Origin: Methylobacter luteus IMV-B-3098
GTDB lineage: Bacteria > Pseudomonadota > Gammaproteobacteria > Methylococcales > Methylomonadaceae
Length of the DNA stretch: 64,000 bases
Direction: 5' to 3'
Assembly (NCBI RefSeq): GCF_000427625.1
Contig: NZ_KE386569.1
Location: 3,108,674-3,172,673, forward strand
The notes beneath the pieces were generated by a model that saw only the letters and a list, made by a program, of their open reading frames with translations, did not search any database and was not told the origin of the DNA. Made by a program: the position numbers and the translations under genes. Positions 7,837 through 17,830 of this stretch are shown in pieces; position 1 is the stretch's first letter; each line of letters opens with the position of its first letter.

Positions 7837-7866
7837 AAAAAACCCAGCATTAAGCTGGGTTTTTTG
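7837..7866 (-). terminator. Bidirectional rho-independent terminator
   Basis: AAAAAACCCAGC, loop ATTA, then GCTGGGTTTTTT. A GC-rich stem is flanked by A and T runs on both sides, so it can stop transcription in either direction. It lies 22 bases past the stop of the small lipoprotein gene on the minus strand. Confidence 0.85.
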
Positions 7867-7888
7867 GTTTTATGATCTCTTATGTTAA

Positions 7889-8002
7889 TTAAAGAGAGAT
7901 AGAACTGGAAACTTTTTGTTTAGAGCTATCTGGATCGTCAATGCAACCAGTTAAGCCAACGATCATTAATGCCATAGCTAAAAGTGATAAAACTTTTTTC
8001 AT
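7889..8002 (-). CDS. 37-aa small lipoprotein
   Basis: ATG at 8002 is preceded by GGAGG at good spacing. The peptide MKKVLSLLAMALMIVGLTGC has a charged start, a hydrophobic segment and a lipobox (LTGC). This leaves a mature part of only 18 residues (CIDDPDSSKQK and a Ser-rich tail). A terminator follows directly. The +2 Ile would favour outer-membrane sorting by the Lol rule. Entericidin-like and other tiny lipoproteins have this design, but I cannot assign a family. The clear ribosome site, signal and terminator make it a real gene despite its size. Confidence 0.75.
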   Translation of the reverse strand: MKKVLSLLAMALMIVGLTGCIDDPDSSKQKVSSSISL

Positions 8003-8127
8003 AATAATATCCTCCAAAGGGTGTAAATTATTTTTATATATTTATGCGCCAATTTTTAAGCACAAGCAATTTATATCATGACTACATGGATGATGCAATA
8101 ATAAAATCTTTCTAATTTTTAGAATCA

Positions 8128-10032
8128 TTATAGTTCATTGATATTATCAGGTAGATCAAAGATGACTGTACCATGATTCCATTTGACTATACCGATGTTG
8201 CTCCATGGAGAGGAAAAATTCTTGTGCAGTTGATCATAAACCCAGTAAGAAGGCGCATTAATTTTCTTGACTTTTATTAGAAACAAAGTTTGATCAAGAT
8301 TTAAGCCAATTTCTTGTCCCCAAAAAGCGGTGACCTTCATGATAAATTTTTGCAGACGTTTGTGATCAATATTGGGAGTGACAGCGATATTTGCCCACAT
8401 GGAATGAACCCGGCCCCAGTTTGGAGCCAATAATCGACCTTGGTCGTTAACAAATGGCAACCAACGTTCAACATTATTCTGATCAATATACGTAATGGCT
8501 AAGATATGATCATAGCCAACAAAATGATCATGAAGGTATAGAGCATGAGGTGTAATGCCTAAAAAGCTCTGGGATATCATGAGTAGAGAATTGCTGGCCT
8601 GTGCGAAAGCGGTGCCGATAACATTATGCTTTGTATCCAACTTGAATCTATAAATCAAGCCATAATGAATAGTGCTGTTTAATTGTAGAAACAATAAAGC
8701 AATGAGGATCTTTGCAACTCGCAAGGAAAAAAGTTTAGGTGAGCGAGTGGCGAATTGCTCAAAAATACGATGGTAAAGACTATTATCGGACAGTTTTGCG
8801 GTTACTCTGCATTCAGATGAGCAGGAAATACGAGCACGGGAGTCGGCAATGGTCCGATATTTATTTGCAGCATAATGATAAATGCCAGGCAAACGCATAA
8901 TCAGGCTGACGGGTAATAAATAATACATCTTGGCAAAAATTTGAATATAAGTATCGATGCCTGAATAGATGCGGTTGTTGCTGTCTAGCGCATATAAATC
9001 GGTGAGTAAGGTTTCATTATTTAATGATGCAAGAGCTGGATAGGCAGAAGCATATCCTTGCGCTGATTTAAAATCGATGCGTTTGAAGATGTCAAAATGA
9101 TTGAGAGTGAGAACTGTTCGATTACATAGAGGGCATTGCTGATCATAAAATACGGTGAGTGCCGGTTGTTTCGAAGTGATCAGCTCGCCAATACATCGCC
9201 ACCAGCTGAATGGGATGAGTAGCGTATAAAACGTAAGCATGCCCATACCGAAAGGGTAAATGTTGAAAGACAAGGTAATGCCTAAGTGAAGTCCAATGCC
9301 TATGAAAAGATAAACTATACGTAGACGAGAGTCGGAGAAAAAAAATAAGAAAGTAAACTGAAAGACTAAAATAATGTAACCAACGGTTTTTACCAGAAGC
9401 TCATTATTCAGCAAAGGCGACATGTCAATTGCTGAAACATAATAAGGCTGTGTAGTTGGTAGCCAGGATCCGAGACCATTGCGCCAGTGTTCGGCAAACA
9501 TTTTATGGATAGCGGAATCAAAATAAAGAAGCCCAAGGCAAATAGCGACAGGCAAATAATAAGCAAGCGTTGAAACGGTTGGCTTAGGGTAGGTGCTGTA
9601 GTGAGTAAAAGGCGTGCTAAGTTTGTATCTAAGACTGTCTATAGCAAAAGCCCGATTGCCAGGCATAAAAAGCAGGAAAAATCCCGCTCCTATCATGAAT
9701 ATATCAAAGCCGCCATCAAAGTCCCTTTGCATGGGCGTAAAATTAACAAAAATGATCCAGAAGATGTAATTGCAAATGACCGCAAATTGATAGCGATACC
9801 CGACAACGATAAAAGCAGCAATAACTCCCCACAAGCATAAGAAAAAGGGAATCATAGGAAATTCCACATCCAGATAGGGAATTGGATCAAAAATTAAATG
9901 ATTGAAATACAGCAGGAAGATAATTTCCTGTAAAGCGACTAGTCCGTAAAGTAGTCGAAATAAACCGATGCCTGTAGCAGGCGCGGGTTTGGAATGAAGA
10001 TTTAAAATCTTGGAAGGGAGTAATTTATACAT
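8128..10032 (-). CDS. HTTM-DCC fusion membrane protein
   Basis: The 634-aa protein has three parts. Residues ~15-290 form a multi-helix membrane region of the HTTM type (related to vitamin-K-dependent gamma-carboxylase), with GIGLFRLLYGL at the start and DFDGGFDIFMIGAGFFLLF inside. Residues ~297-400 are a DCC/DUF393 thioredoxin-like domain with FYDQQCPLCNRT (CxxC). A C-terminal ~230-aa periplasmic-looking tail follows. HTTM proteins are thought to act in membrane redox or carboxylation chemistry, but substrates are mostly unknown. The gene is AT-rich compared with the housekeeping genes, starts at ATG 10032, and stands between two very small membrane/lipoprotein genes on the same strand. Confidence 0.8.
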   Translation of the reverse strand: MYKLLPSKILNLHSKPAPATGIGLFRLLYGLVALQEIIFLLYFNHLIFDPIPYLDVEFPMIPFFLCLWGVIAAFIVVGYRYQFAVICNYIFWIIFVNFTPMQRDFDGGFDIFMIGAGFFLLFMPGNRAFAIDSLRYKLSTPFTHYSTYPKPTVSTLAYYLPVAICLGLLYFDSAIHKMFAEHWRNGLGSWLPTTQPYYVSAIDMSPLLNNELLVKTVGYIILVFQFTFLFFFSDSRLRIVYLFIGIGLHLGITLSFNIYPFGMGMLTFYTLLIPFSWWRCIGELITSKQPALTVFYDQQCPLCNRTVLTLNHFDIFKRIDFKSAQGYASAYPALASLNNETLLTDLYALDSNNRIYSGIDTYIQIFAKMYYLLPVSLIMRLPGIYHYAANKYRTIADSRARISCSSECRVTAKLSDNSLYHRIFEQFATRSPKLFSLRVAKILIALLFLQLNSTIHYGLIYRFKLDTKHNVIGTAFAQASNSLLMISQSFLGITPHALYLHDHFVGYDHILAITYIDQNNVERWLPFVNDQGRLLAPNWGRVHSMWANIAVTPNIDHKRLQKFIMKVTAFWGQEIGLNLDQTLFLIKVKKINAPSYWVYDQLHKNFSSPWSNIGIVKWNHGTVIFDLPDNINEL

Positions 10033-10176
10033 TTCAAAATTCGAAAATTCGAGACAATGTATAAATTATAAAATAAATATGGGAATTGCGGCGGGAAATA
10101 TGAAGCTAAACTGAGGCCGCTACGAATGCAAGGGATGCGGTACGAGCGGCCAAAGTAGGGGCGAATCTGTTAAAAC

Positions 10177-10308
10177 TTACTTTTCGTCGTCTGGGTGCTC
10201 AGCGAAGACCCATTTTACAAGGAAGTAGCCAGCAGCTATAACAACTACCGCGCCGATCATGCCGGCTGGTGATTTTAACATTTCGGTGATATCTAAGATC
10301 GCTCCCAT
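10177..10308 (-). CDS. 43-aa single-span membrane protein
   Basis: ATG at 10308 has AGGA seven bases upstream. The peptide starts MGAILDITEMLKSPAGM. Residues ~17-34 (IGAVVVIAAGYFLVKWVF) form one membrane helix, and a short acidic/basic tail (AEHPDDEK) follows. No family is recognised. It is upstream of, and on the same strand as, the HTTM gene, with about 140 bases between. The coding call rests on the ribosome site and the amphipathic design. Confidence 0.6.
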   Translation of the reverse strand: MGAILDITEMLKSPAGMIGAVVVIAAGYFLVKWVFAEHPDDEK

Positions 10309-10530
10309 GAGTGTCCTACCTATAATTTGTAATTTAGAAACTGCTAATGATATAGCAAACGGAAATCGTATGATACTTTAGGTGAAGTTAAAGTCAAGGC
10401 TTAATTATCGCGTAATTTTATGAAGAGGATGATCAAGAGGCATTGCTCTGAGCTGAAATTTAAAGCTCGATAGCTGGTGTGTTATACTTTAAAATCTAGA
10501 GCTTGAAAGCTGATATATCGAGACAAAAAG

Positions 10531-10917
10531 ATGAAAAAATACGTTAAAATGTTACCACTCGCAGCGATTTTCTTTACCCTTTCTGCAAATGCCGATGTCC
10601 AACTAAAGGATAAATCTGAAATTTTGGGGAAATGGAATTTATATGCTGAAGCGATCAAATTGAATGGAGAAAAGAAGGCGATTACTGTTGAGTGGGACTT
10701 TAAGGATGATGGTACGCTTGAAACAACAGCAACTGACTCTGTTGGTCGAACCAGTGAGTTTAAGGCAAATTTGAAGTATGCTGTAGAGGATGGTGTACTT
10801 AAAAAGCAGCTGACGCCTGGGCGAGAAAAGTATGAATCATGCAAGGTTGTTGAAAAAGACAACTCCAAAATGGTTTTAAAGTGTACATATCTTTTCTTCT
10901 TCCTAACAAAAAAATGA
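10531..10917 (+). CDS. Exported lipocalin-like protein
   Basis: The 128-aa protein has a Sec signal (MKKYVKMLPLAAIFFTLSANA, cleavage after ANA). The mature part begins with IXGKW (ILGKWNLYAEAI), then regular beta-strand-rich sequence (ITVEWDFKDDGTLETTAT and further strands). G-x-W followed by a strand series is the feature of lipocalin-like small barrel proteins. The ligand is unknown. Two Cys residues near the C terminus (ESCKVV and LKCTYL) may form a disulfide. It is followed after 22 bases by a membrane protein gene, with which it probably forms a transcription unit ending at the terminator at 11392. Confidence 0.65.
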   Translation: MKKYVKMLPLAAIFFTLSANADVQLKDKSEILGKWNLYAEAIKLNGEKKAITVEWDFKDDGTLETTATDSVGRTSEFKANLKYAVEDGVLKKQLTPGREKYESCKVVEKDNSKMVLKCTYLFFFLTKK

Positions 10918-10939
10918 TAATTAAAAAAGAGGTATAACG

Positions 10940-11368
10940 ATGATAGGCGGTATTGTAATGATTATTACGGCTCTCTGGGTCTACCAGTCAGCCATGAGAG
11001 CAAAAGTAAATAATGTACTGATATGGGTTGCGATTTGTGCCGTGGCTTTTTTTGTCGTGCAAATGTTATTGGTTCAGTTCAACATTTATATTTTAGAGTC
11101 GATCAGAGGCGGTGAAGCTGACACTGGTTATGAACGAGATTTATTGAGTGTTGGGGACAGAAAGAACGAGGGCGGTTTTCAAGGAGCTGGCGGTGTATTA
11201 TTGTCAATATTTTTTGAATTGATGCCTCCAATTGCTGGTTTCCTAGCGGTTGCTGTGATTCGCAATAAATTTGTTCTTAAAGAAGAATTTACTTTAGCTA
11301 ATCTATTCAGTGGCATTAAAGAAATGTTTCAAGGTATAAAACAAAGCTTTAAAACCACAGAAAAGTAA
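10940..11368 (+). CDS. Small membrane protein, unassigned
   Basis: 142 aa, preceded by AAGAGG. Three hydrophobic segments are visible (residues ~1-18, 25-50 and 85-108), with a charged loop between the second and third (RGGEADTGYERDLLSVGDRKNEGG) and a basic amphipathic tail ending KQSFKTTEK. I recognise no family. It follows the lipocalin-like gene by 22 bases on the same strand, so the two products may work at the inner membrane/periplasm interface; that is inference from position only. Confidence 0.65.
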   Translation: MIGGIVMIITALWVYQSAMRAKVNNVLIWVAICAVAFFVVQMLLVQFNIYILESIRGGEADTGYERDLLSVGDRKNEGGFQGAGGVLLSIFFELMPPIAGFLAVAVIRNKFVLKEEFTLANLFSGIKEMFQGIKQSFKTTEK

Positions 11369-11391
11369 AAATTAAGAGTGGCCATAAAATA

Positions 11392-11419
11392 AAGCTCAAG
11401 CCGTGCTTGGGCTTTTTTT
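11392..11419 (+). terminator. Rho-independent terminator after the lipocalin-like pair
   Basis: AAGCTCAAGC, short loop, then GCTTGGGCTT followed by seven T. The stem tolerates one G-T pair. Ends the plus-strand unit 10531-11368. Confidence 0.85.
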
Positions 11420-11684
11420 ATGGCTATTGCATGCAGGTTTTAAACGCAAGAGCGGAAATAGCTTGGGAACAAAGAAATAGTGCAGAGTTATTCACATTTA
11501 GCTTGGATCAGGATTGGGGTTGATCTTAAGCTGCATTGAATATCGGCTAATTGATGCATTTAGGGTTTAATCTGACAAATTGAAGGCTTTGAGTTATCAG
11601 CTGAATTTAAGTCCATGCCGATTAGCGCCTTGTTTAATTGGATGTCGAGAAGAATCCGCTAATGAGAATTAAAGAAACGTAAAC
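11420..11684. other. Intergenic DNA, nothing recognised
   Basis: Between the terminator and the convergent DUF2970 gene. AT-rich; no family-like frame, RNA gene or strong repeat seen. Confidence 0.5.
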
Positions 11685-11876
11685 TTAATCGCCTACGATA
11701 ACAGAAACAAGAGAAATAAGACCAAACACGAAAAGAACAATAAAGACTATCCCCACGATAACATAAGTTGAAAGCGAACCTTGTTCGAAGTCTTTTTGTC
11801 TATTCTCTTCACTTCGCACACCGATGACAGCAGATAGAACGCTCTTAATCACTTGAATTACCGTTGGTTTTGACAT
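11685..11876 (-). CDS. DUF2970 single-span membrane protein
   Basis: The 63-aa protein starts MSKPTVIQVIKSVLSAVIGV, then SEENRQKDFEQGS, followed by one membrane helix (YVIVGIVFIVLFVFGLISLV). This is the conserved DUF2970 pattern of proteobacterial small membrane proteins, function unknown. I chose the ATG at 11876 rather than the upstream one at 11930 because GGGGAAG sits at proper spacing and family members begin here. It is transcribed divergently from metH, with about 120 bases between. Confidence 0.8.
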   Translation of the reverse strand: MSKPTVIQVIKSVLSAVIGVRSEENRQKDFEQGSLSTYVIVGIVFIVLFVFGLISLVSVIVGD

Positions 11877-11997
11877 GTTCTTCCCCGACAAAAATATTAA
11901 AATAATAGTGGTTGATTGCATTTTAAGCAATGATTATATTCAAGCCGATTATCACTATTAATCTTTATCCTAACTGATACACATCTTGGCAGTCTCA

Positions 11998-14900
11998 ATG
12001 AGCAAAATACAATTATTAAAGCAACAATTATCGCAGAGAATCTTATTTCTTGACGGTGCGATGGGTACGATGATCCAAAGCTACAAGTTGGAAGAAAAAG
12101 ACTACCGGGGTGAGCGCTTTGCTGACTGGGCTGTGGATCTTAAAGGTAATAATGATCTATTGTCGATAACTCAGCCCGACATTATCAAAGCCATTCACCA
12201 AGCTTATTTTGAAGCCGGTTCTGATATTGTTGAAACGAACACGTTCAACGCAACCAGTATCGCCATGGCAGATTACAAGATGGAAGCGCTGGTTTATGAG
12301 ATCAATGTTGAATCGGCGCGATTGGCAAGACAAGTTGCTGACGAGTTCACTTTAAAGACGCCGGAAAAACCGCGGTTTGTTGCCGGTGTTTTAGGGCCCA
12401 CCAATCGCACAGCCTCCATGTCGCCCGATGTCAATGACCCGGGATTTCGCAATGTTTCCTTTGACGATCTGGTTGAGGCATATACGGAAGCAACACGCGG
12501 CCTTATTGATGGCGGCGCTGATATTATTCTGATCGAAACCATTTTCGATACGCTCAATGCCAAAGCGGCTATTTTTGCGGTCGAACAGTATTTTGAGCAA
12601 ATCGGTTATAAACTGCCGGTCATGATTTCCGGCACGATCACTGATGCTTCAGGCAGAACTCTTTCCGGACAAACCGTAGCGGCCTTCTGGAATTCACTCA
12701 GGCATGTGGAGCCGATAGCATTCGGTTTTAACTGCGCGCTAGGCGCAAAAGAATTGCGTCAACATATTGATGAACTGTCAACGATTGCAGACACGCATGT
12801 TTCCGCACATCCGAACGCAGGTCTCCCTAATGAGTTCGGCGAATATGACGAATCGCCGGAAGCGATGGCAGAAGAACTGGCTGACTGGGCGCGCAGCGGC
12901 TATCTGAATATCATCGGCGGCTGCTGCGGCACCTCACCGGCGCATATCAAAGCGATAGTCGAAGCCGTACAAGAACACAGCCCGAGGCCCATTCCCGCCA
13001 TTGAGAAACAATGTCGGCTAGCCGGATTGGAGCCCATGAATATAGGCCCCGATTCCTTGTTCGTGAATGTGGGCGAGCGCACTAACGTAACCGGTTCGGC
13101 TTTATTTAAAAGATTGGTTGTCGACGGCAATTACGAAGCAGCACTGGACATCGCCAAACAGCAAGTTGAGAACGGCGCCCAGATTATCGATATCAACATG
13201 GACGAAGGCATGTTGGACTCGAAGCAAGCGATGGTGCGCTTTCTTAGTCTGATCGCGTCCGAGCCCGATATTGCCAAAGTGCCCATCATGCTCGATTCGT
13301 CCAAATGGGAGATTCTGGAGGCCGGCCTTAAATGCATCCAGGGCAAAGGCGTTGTCAATTCCATCTCGCTTAAGGAAGGCGAGGCGGCTTTTATACAGCA
13401 CGCCAAGCTGATTAGACGCTATGGTGCGGCCGCTATCATCATGGCTTTCGATGAAGAAGGCCAGGCCGATACTAAAGAGAGAAAAATCGAAATCTGCCGC
13501 CGGGCTTATAAAATCCTTACCGAGCAGATAGGATTCCCTGCCGAAGACATCATTTTTGACCCGAATATTTTCGCGATCGCGACCGGTATTGACGAGCACA
13601 ATAACTACGGCCTGGATTTTATCGAAGCCACACGCGAAATCAAACAAACCTTGCCACACGCACTGGTTTCAGGCGGCGTATCGAATGTATCGTTTTCTTT
13701 CCGCGGCAACAACCCGGTGAGGGAAGCGATTCATGCCGTATTTTTATTCCATGCCATTAATGCGGGCATGGATATGGGCATCGTCAATGCCGGCCAGCTC
13801 GCGATCTATGCCGATATCCCCGAAGATCTGCGCGATGCGGTCGAAGATGTGGTATTGAATCGTCACGCGGGTGCCACGGAAAAGCTGCTGGAACTGGCCG
13901 AAAAATACCGCGGCGACGGCAGTAGCGTGGTAAAACAGGAAGATCAGGAATGGCGCAGCTGGCCCGTCAATAAACGCTTGGAGCACGCGCTGGTCAAGGG
14001 CATTGACGACTATATCAACGAAGATACTGAGCAGGCGAGACTGGAAGCCGAAAGGCCTCTGCATGTCATTGAAGGCGCATTGATGGACGGCATGAATGTG
14101 GTCGGCGATCTGTTCGGCGCCGGCAAAATGTTCCTGCCGCAAGTCGTCAAATCGGCGCGGGTTATGAAAAAAGCCGTCGCTTATTTGATGCCGTTCATGG
14201 AAGCCGACAAATCCGGCGAAATGAAATCCAATGGCAAAATCCTGATGGCGACAGTCAAGGGCGATGTGCATGACATCGGCAAAAATATCGTCGGCGTCGT
14301 GCTGCAATGCAACAATTATGAAGTCATCGATCTGGGCGTCATGGTGTCGGCAGAAAAAATCCTGCAAACGGCGCGTCTGGAAAAGGTCGATATTATCGGC
14401 TTGAGTGGTCTGATTACACCATCCCTGGATGAAATGGTGCATATGGCTAAAGAAATGGAACGCCAGGGTTTCGATATCCCGTTGATGATAGGCGGCGCTA
14501 CCACATCGCGCGCGCATACGGCGGTCAAAATTGAGCCCCATTATCATGGACCTACCGTTTACGTAACTGATGCCTCCAGAAGTGTCGGCGTAGCCAGCAA
14601 TCTGCTGAGCGATGACCTGAAAGGCGATTTTGTCACAAAAATCCGCACAGAATATGAAGAGGTCAGGGAGCGGCACAAAGGCCGCGAGGCGAAAACCAAG
14701 CAACATACCTTGGCTGCGGCAAGACGCAATAAATACGTCTGGGGCAATTATGAGCCAGTCAAGCCAATGTTTCTGGGCACCAAAGTCATTGATCATTTCC
14801 CGCTGGACACGCTGGTCTGGTATATCGACTGGACGCCGTTCTTCCAAACCTGGGAAATGGCGGGCAGCTATCCGAAAATACTCGACGATAAAGTCGTCGG

Positions 14901-15669
14901 TGATGAAGCCAGAAAATTGTTTGACGATGCTCAGGTTATGCTGAAAAAAATCATTACCGAAGAATGGCTGTCTGCCCGTGCCGTTATCGGCTTTTTCCCA
15001 GCCAATAGCGACGGCGACGATGTCATTGTTTATACCGATGATTCGCGCCAGCAAAAACTCGAGAGCTTGCATCATTTACGGCAACAAAATATAAAGGCAC
15101 CGGGCCGGCCTAATTACTGCCTATCCGATTTTATTGCGCCGGTCGATAGCGGCAAAGCCGATTATATCGGTGCCTTTGCTGTCACAACCGGTATCGGCAT
15201 CGAAGAAAAACTGAGCCAGTTCGAGCAGGATCATGATGATTACAGTGCCATCATGCTGAAAGCCCTGGCCGACAGGCTGGCGGAAGCGTTTGCCGAATAT
15301 ATGCATGCAGCGGTCAGAAAGGAATATTGGGGCTATGCCAAAGATGAGGCTTACGTTAATGAACAGCTGATTCATGAGGCCTATCAGGGCATAAGGCCAG
15401 CGCCAGGCTATCCGGCCTGTCCCGACCATACCGAGAAAGCCAAGCTGTTTGAAATGCTGAATGTCACCAAAAACACCTCAATAGAACTGACCGAAAGCTA
15501 TGCGATGTATCCAGCTTCCGCAGTCAGCGGCTGGTATTTCTCTCATCCTGATGCGCAGTATTTCAATGTCGGAAAAATCGATCGCGATCAGTTAGCGGAT
15601 TATGCGCGGCGCAAAGGCATCAAGGAAGATGTAGCCGAGCGTTGGCTGTCGACACATTTGCATCATTAA
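11998..15669 (+). CDS. metH: Cobalamin-dependent methionine synthase
   Basis: Transfers the methyl group of 5-methyltetrahydrofolate to homocysteine via methylcobalamin. The 1223-aa length matches the family. The domains are in order. First is the homocysteine domain with zinc ligands (NCALGA and GGCCGTSP). Then comes the folate-binding barrel, about 350-620 (GERTNVTGS and the [10 protein letters not shown] stretch). The B12 domain has [12 protein letters not shown], with His758 the likely axial cobalt ligand. Last is the C-terminal reactivation domain with [15 protein letters not shown], for S-adenosylmethionine. ATG at 11998 is preferred; an upstream TTG at 11986 would add four residues. 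No cobalamin riboswitch is recognisable in the short upstream region. UPF0114, a glutaredoxin-like gene and fumC follow closely on the same strand. Confidence 0.97.
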   Translation: MSKIQLLKQQLSQRILFLDGAMGTMIQSYKLEEKDYRGERFADWAVDLKGNNDLLSITQPDIIKAIHQAYFEAGSDIVETNTFNATSIAMADYKMEALVYEINVESARLARQVADEFTLKTPEKPRFVAGVLGPTNRTASMSPDVNDPGFRNVSFDDLVEAYTEATRGLIDGGADIILIETIFDTLNAKAAIFAVEQYFEQIGYKLPVMISGTITDASGRTLSGQTVAAFWNSLRHVEPIAFGFNCALGAKELRQHIDELSTIADTHVSAHPNAGLPNEFGEYDESPEAMAEELADWARSGYLNIIGGCCGTSPAHIKAIVEAVQEHSPRPIPAIEKQCRLAGLEPMNIGPDSLFVNVGERTNVTGSALFKRLVVDGNYEAALDIAKQQVENGAQIIDINMDEGMLDSKQAMVRFLSLIASEPDIAKVPIMLDSSKWEILEAGLKCIQGKGVVNSISLKEGEAAFIQHAKLIRRYGAAAIIMAFDEEGQADTKERKIEICRRAYKILTEQIGFPAEDIIFDPNIFAIATGIDEHNNYGLDFIEATREIKQTLPHALVSGGVSNVSFSFRGNNPVREAIHAVFLFHAINAGMDMGIVNAGQLAIYADIPEDLRDAVEDVVLNRHAGATEKLLELAEKYRGDGSSVVKQEDQEWRSWPVNKRLEHALVKGIDDYINEDTEQARLEAERPLHVIEGALMDGMNVVGDLFGAGKMFLPQVVKSARVMKKAVAYLMPFMEADKSGEMKSNGKILMATVKGDVHDIGKNIVGVVLQCNNYEVIDLGVMVSAEKILQTARLEKVDIIGLSGLITPSLDEMVHMAKEMERQGFDIPLMIGGATTSRAHTAVKIEPHYHGPTVYVTDASRSVGVASNLLSDDLKGDFVTKIRTEYEEVRERHKGREAKTKQHTLAAARRNKYVWGNYEPVKPMFLGTKVIDHFPLDTLVWYIDWTPFFQTWEMAGSYPKILDDKVVGDEARKLFDDAQVMLKKIITEEWLSARAVIGFFPANSDGDDVIVYTDDSRQQKLESLHHLRQQNIKAPGRPNYCLSDFIAPVDSGKADYIGAFAVTTGIGIEEKLSQFEQDHDDYSAIMLKALADRLAEAFAEYMHAAVRKEYWGYAKDEAYVNEQLIHEAYQGIRPAPGYPACPDHTEKAKLFEMLNVTKNTSIELTESYAMYPASAVSGWYFSHPDAQYFNVGKIDRDQLADYARRKGIKEDVAERWLSTHLHH

Positions 15670-15688
15670 AATACTGGAAGTACTAAGC

Positions 15689-16195
15689 ATGACAATAAAA
15701 GAGAAGACAGAGCAAATGATAGAAAGACTCATGTACGCCAGTCGCTGGATACTGGCGCCGCTTTATGTCGGCATGAGTTTGGCTTTATTGGGACTTTCAA
15801 TAAAATTCTTTCAGGAGCTTTACCATTTCATCCCCCATATCCTTGAAGTTGACGAGTCCGAGCTGGTTCTGAAATTGCTGACTTTAATCGACTTGACGCT
15901 AGTGGCGAGTCTGATCGTTATCGTCATGTTCAGCGGTTACGAAAACTTTGTTTCGCGCCTGGACCTGAGCGAGGATACGGAGAAACTCGACTGGCTGGGC
16001 ACGCACGATTATAACTCCCTGAAAATGAAGGTAGCTTCATCGATAGTCGCTATTTCCTCGATTCATTTGTTGAAGGTTTTTATGAATATACAAGCGTCCG
16101 ATAACGACAAAATCATGTGGTATGTGCTGACGCACCTGACCTTCGTGATATCTGCCCTGTTTATGGGGTATCTTGAAAAGCTGAATAAGCACTGA
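15689..16195 (+). CDS. UPF0114 family membrane protein (YqhA-like)
   Basis: The 168-aa protein begins [19 protein letters not shown], the hallmark of UPF0114. Four predicted membrane helices follow, with the conserved [13 protein letters not shown] and [17 protein letters not shown] motifs between helices 2 and 3. The function is unknown; it sits in the inner membrane. Its stop overlaps the next start (TGATG at 16193-16197), so it is translationally coupled to the glutaredoxin-like gene. Confidence 0.9.
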   Translation: MTIKEKTEQMIERLMYASRWILAPLYVGMSLALLGLSIKFFQELYHFIPHILEVDESELVLKLLTLIDLTLVASLIVIVMFSGYENFVSRLDLSEDTEKLDWLGTHDYNSLKMKVASSIVAISSIHLLKVFMNIQASDNDKIMWYVLTHLTFVISALFMGYLEKLNKH

Positions 16196-16452
16196 TGATA
16201 AAATTACTACTGTTAGGAACGGCGGGCTGCCATCTGTGCGAAGAGGCGAAGATCATTATCGAAGCGTATAGCGTGCAAGATGCCGATCAACTCGCCATCG
16301 AGACGGTAGACATAGCCGAGCAGACGCAATGGCAGGCGAATTACGCAGAACGAATTCCCGTTTTATATCATCCGGCAACTCAACAAGATCTGGGCTGGCC
16401 GTTTGACCGAAATGATGTTAACGAATTTATTAGTGAGCTAAGCAATGACTGA
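16195..16452 (+). CDS. Glutaredoxin-like (DUF836) protein
   Basis: 85 aa with an N-terminal thioredoxin-fold strand and the redox motif GCHLCEEAK (CxxC). It then has a cis-Pro-type RIPVLYHP and a short C-terminal helix. This is the DUF836/YruB-like small glutaredoxin group that reduces disulfides in the cytoplasm; the specific partner is unknown. The start overlaps the UPF0114 stop and its end overlaps the start of fumC by 8 bases, indicating one transcript. Confidence 0.85.
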   Translation: MIKLLLLGTAGCHLCEEAKIIIEAYSVQDADQLAIETVDIAEQTQWQANYAERIPVLYHPATQQDLGWPFDRNDVNEFISELSND

Positions 16453-17830
16453 ACATTACAGAATAGAAAAAGACAGCATGGGCGAACTGGAAGTGCCGGC
16501 CGATGCTTTGTATGCCGCGCAGACGCAACGCGCGGTCAATAATTTTCCGGTCAGCGGTTTGACCATGCCGCCGGCTTTTATCAAGACCGTGGCGCTGATC
16601 AAGCAGAGCGCGGCCAAGGTCAATATGGAACTGGGGGAACTCGATGCCGTTATCGGCGAAGCGATCGTGCAGGCCGCTCAGCAGATCATTGACGGCGGTC
16701 ATAGCCAACATTTTCCGATCGATGTGTTCCAAACCGGTTCCGGTACTAGCACCAATATGAATGTCAACGAAGTGCTGGCTAATCTGGCCGGTCAAATCGC
16801 GGGCCAGCCGGTCAATCCGAATGACCACGTCAACATGGGGCAGAGCAGCAATGACGTGATTCCGACCGCGATTCATGTCAGTGCCGCGATCGAATGCCAG
16901 AAAATATTGCTGCCGGGACTGGCGCATCTGGCTCAAACGCTGGAAGAAAAAGCAGCTAGTCTCGACCACATCACCAAAACCGGGCGCACGCATTTAATGG
17001 ACGCAATGCCGGTGCGCCTGAGCCAGGAACTGGGCGGCTGGGCGCTCCAGATTCGCAACGGCATTGATCGCATCAATGCCTCGCTGCCCCGGGTCTATAA
17101 ACTGGCCCAGGGCGGCACGGCCGTCGGCACGGGCATCAATGCCCATCCCGAGTTTGCGGCGAAATTCGCGCAGGCGCTCAGCGACGAAACCGGCCTGCCG
17201 TTCGAGCCGAACGCATCGTTCTTCGAAAGCCTGAGTGCCCAGGATGCCATGGTTGAATTATCGGGCCAGATGAAAGTTGTAGCAGTCAGTCTGATGAAGA
17301 TCGCCAACGATTTGCGCTGGATGAACAGCGGCCCGCTGGCTGGTTTGGGAGAGATAGAACTGTCGGCGCTACAGCCGGGCAGCAGCATTATGCCGGGCAA
17401 AGTCAATCCGGTTATTCCTGAGGCGACGGCCATGGTGGCGGCCCAGGTGATCGGCAACGATACGACCATCACTATCGCCGGCCAATCCGGCAACTTTCAA
17501 CTGAACGTGATGCTGCCAGTGATCGCCTACAATATCCTGCAAAGCATCGAGCTACTCGGCAACGTCAGCCGCGTACTGGCCGATAAAGCGATTGCCGGTT
17601 TCACGGTCCGGGAAGACAATCTGCAGCAGGCTTTGGCGAAAAATCCAATACTGGTGACGGCCCTGAATCCGATCATCGGCTATCAGAAAGCCGCCGAAGT
17701 CGCGAAAGCCGCTTACAAGCAAGGCCGGCCTATCATCGACGTCGCCGCCGAAATGACCGGCCTGAGCCGGGCGGAACTGGAAAAACTATTGGAGCCCGCG
17801 CATTTAACCTGTGGCGGCATTAGCGAGTAA
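16445..17830 (+). CDS. fumC: Fumarate hydratase class II
   Basis: Iron-independent fumarase of the TCA cycle (fumarate plus water to malate). The 461-aa length is normal. It has the superfamily signature GSSIMPGKVNPV near residue 317 and the active-site region SGTSTNMNVNE. Further conserved motifs are SSNDVIPTAIH, TGRTHLMDAMPV with the catalytic His, and TGINAHPEFA. It starts inside the end of the glutaredoxin-like gene. The terminal sequence LTCGG fits the family. No terminator is visible directly downstream. Confidence 0.96.
   Translation: MTEHYRIEKDSMGELEVPADALYAAQTQRAVNNFPVSGLTMPPAFIKTVALIKQSAAKVNMELGELDAVIGEAIVQAAQQIIDGGHSQHFPIDVFQTGSGTSTNMNVNEVLANLAGQIAGQPVNPNDHVNMGQSSNDVIPTAIHVSAAIECQKILLPGLAHLAQTLEEKAASLDHITKTGRTHLMDAMPVRLSQELGGWALQIRNGIDRINASLPRVYKLAQGGTAVGTGINAHPEFAAKFAQALSDETGLPFEPNASFFESLSAQDAMVELSGQMKVVAVSLMKIANDLRWMNSGPLAGLGEIELSALQPGSSIMPGKVNPVIPEATAMVAAQVIGNDTTITIAGQSGNFQLNVMLPVIAYNILQSIELLGNVSRVLADKAIAGFTVREDNLQQALAKNPILVTALNPIIGYQKAAEVAKAAYKQGRPIIDVAAEMTGLSRAELEKLLEPAHLTCGGISE

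Noticed and set aside
11877-11997. Cobalamin or SAM riboswitch in front of metH
   Set aside because: The gap is about 120 bases, too short for a cobalamin riboswitch with promoter, and no B12-box-like sequence is seen.
13744-15075. A 443-codon frame antisense to metH
   Set aside because: It is fully opposite a well-supported enzyme gene, with no family resemblance; GC bias in the third codon position explains it.
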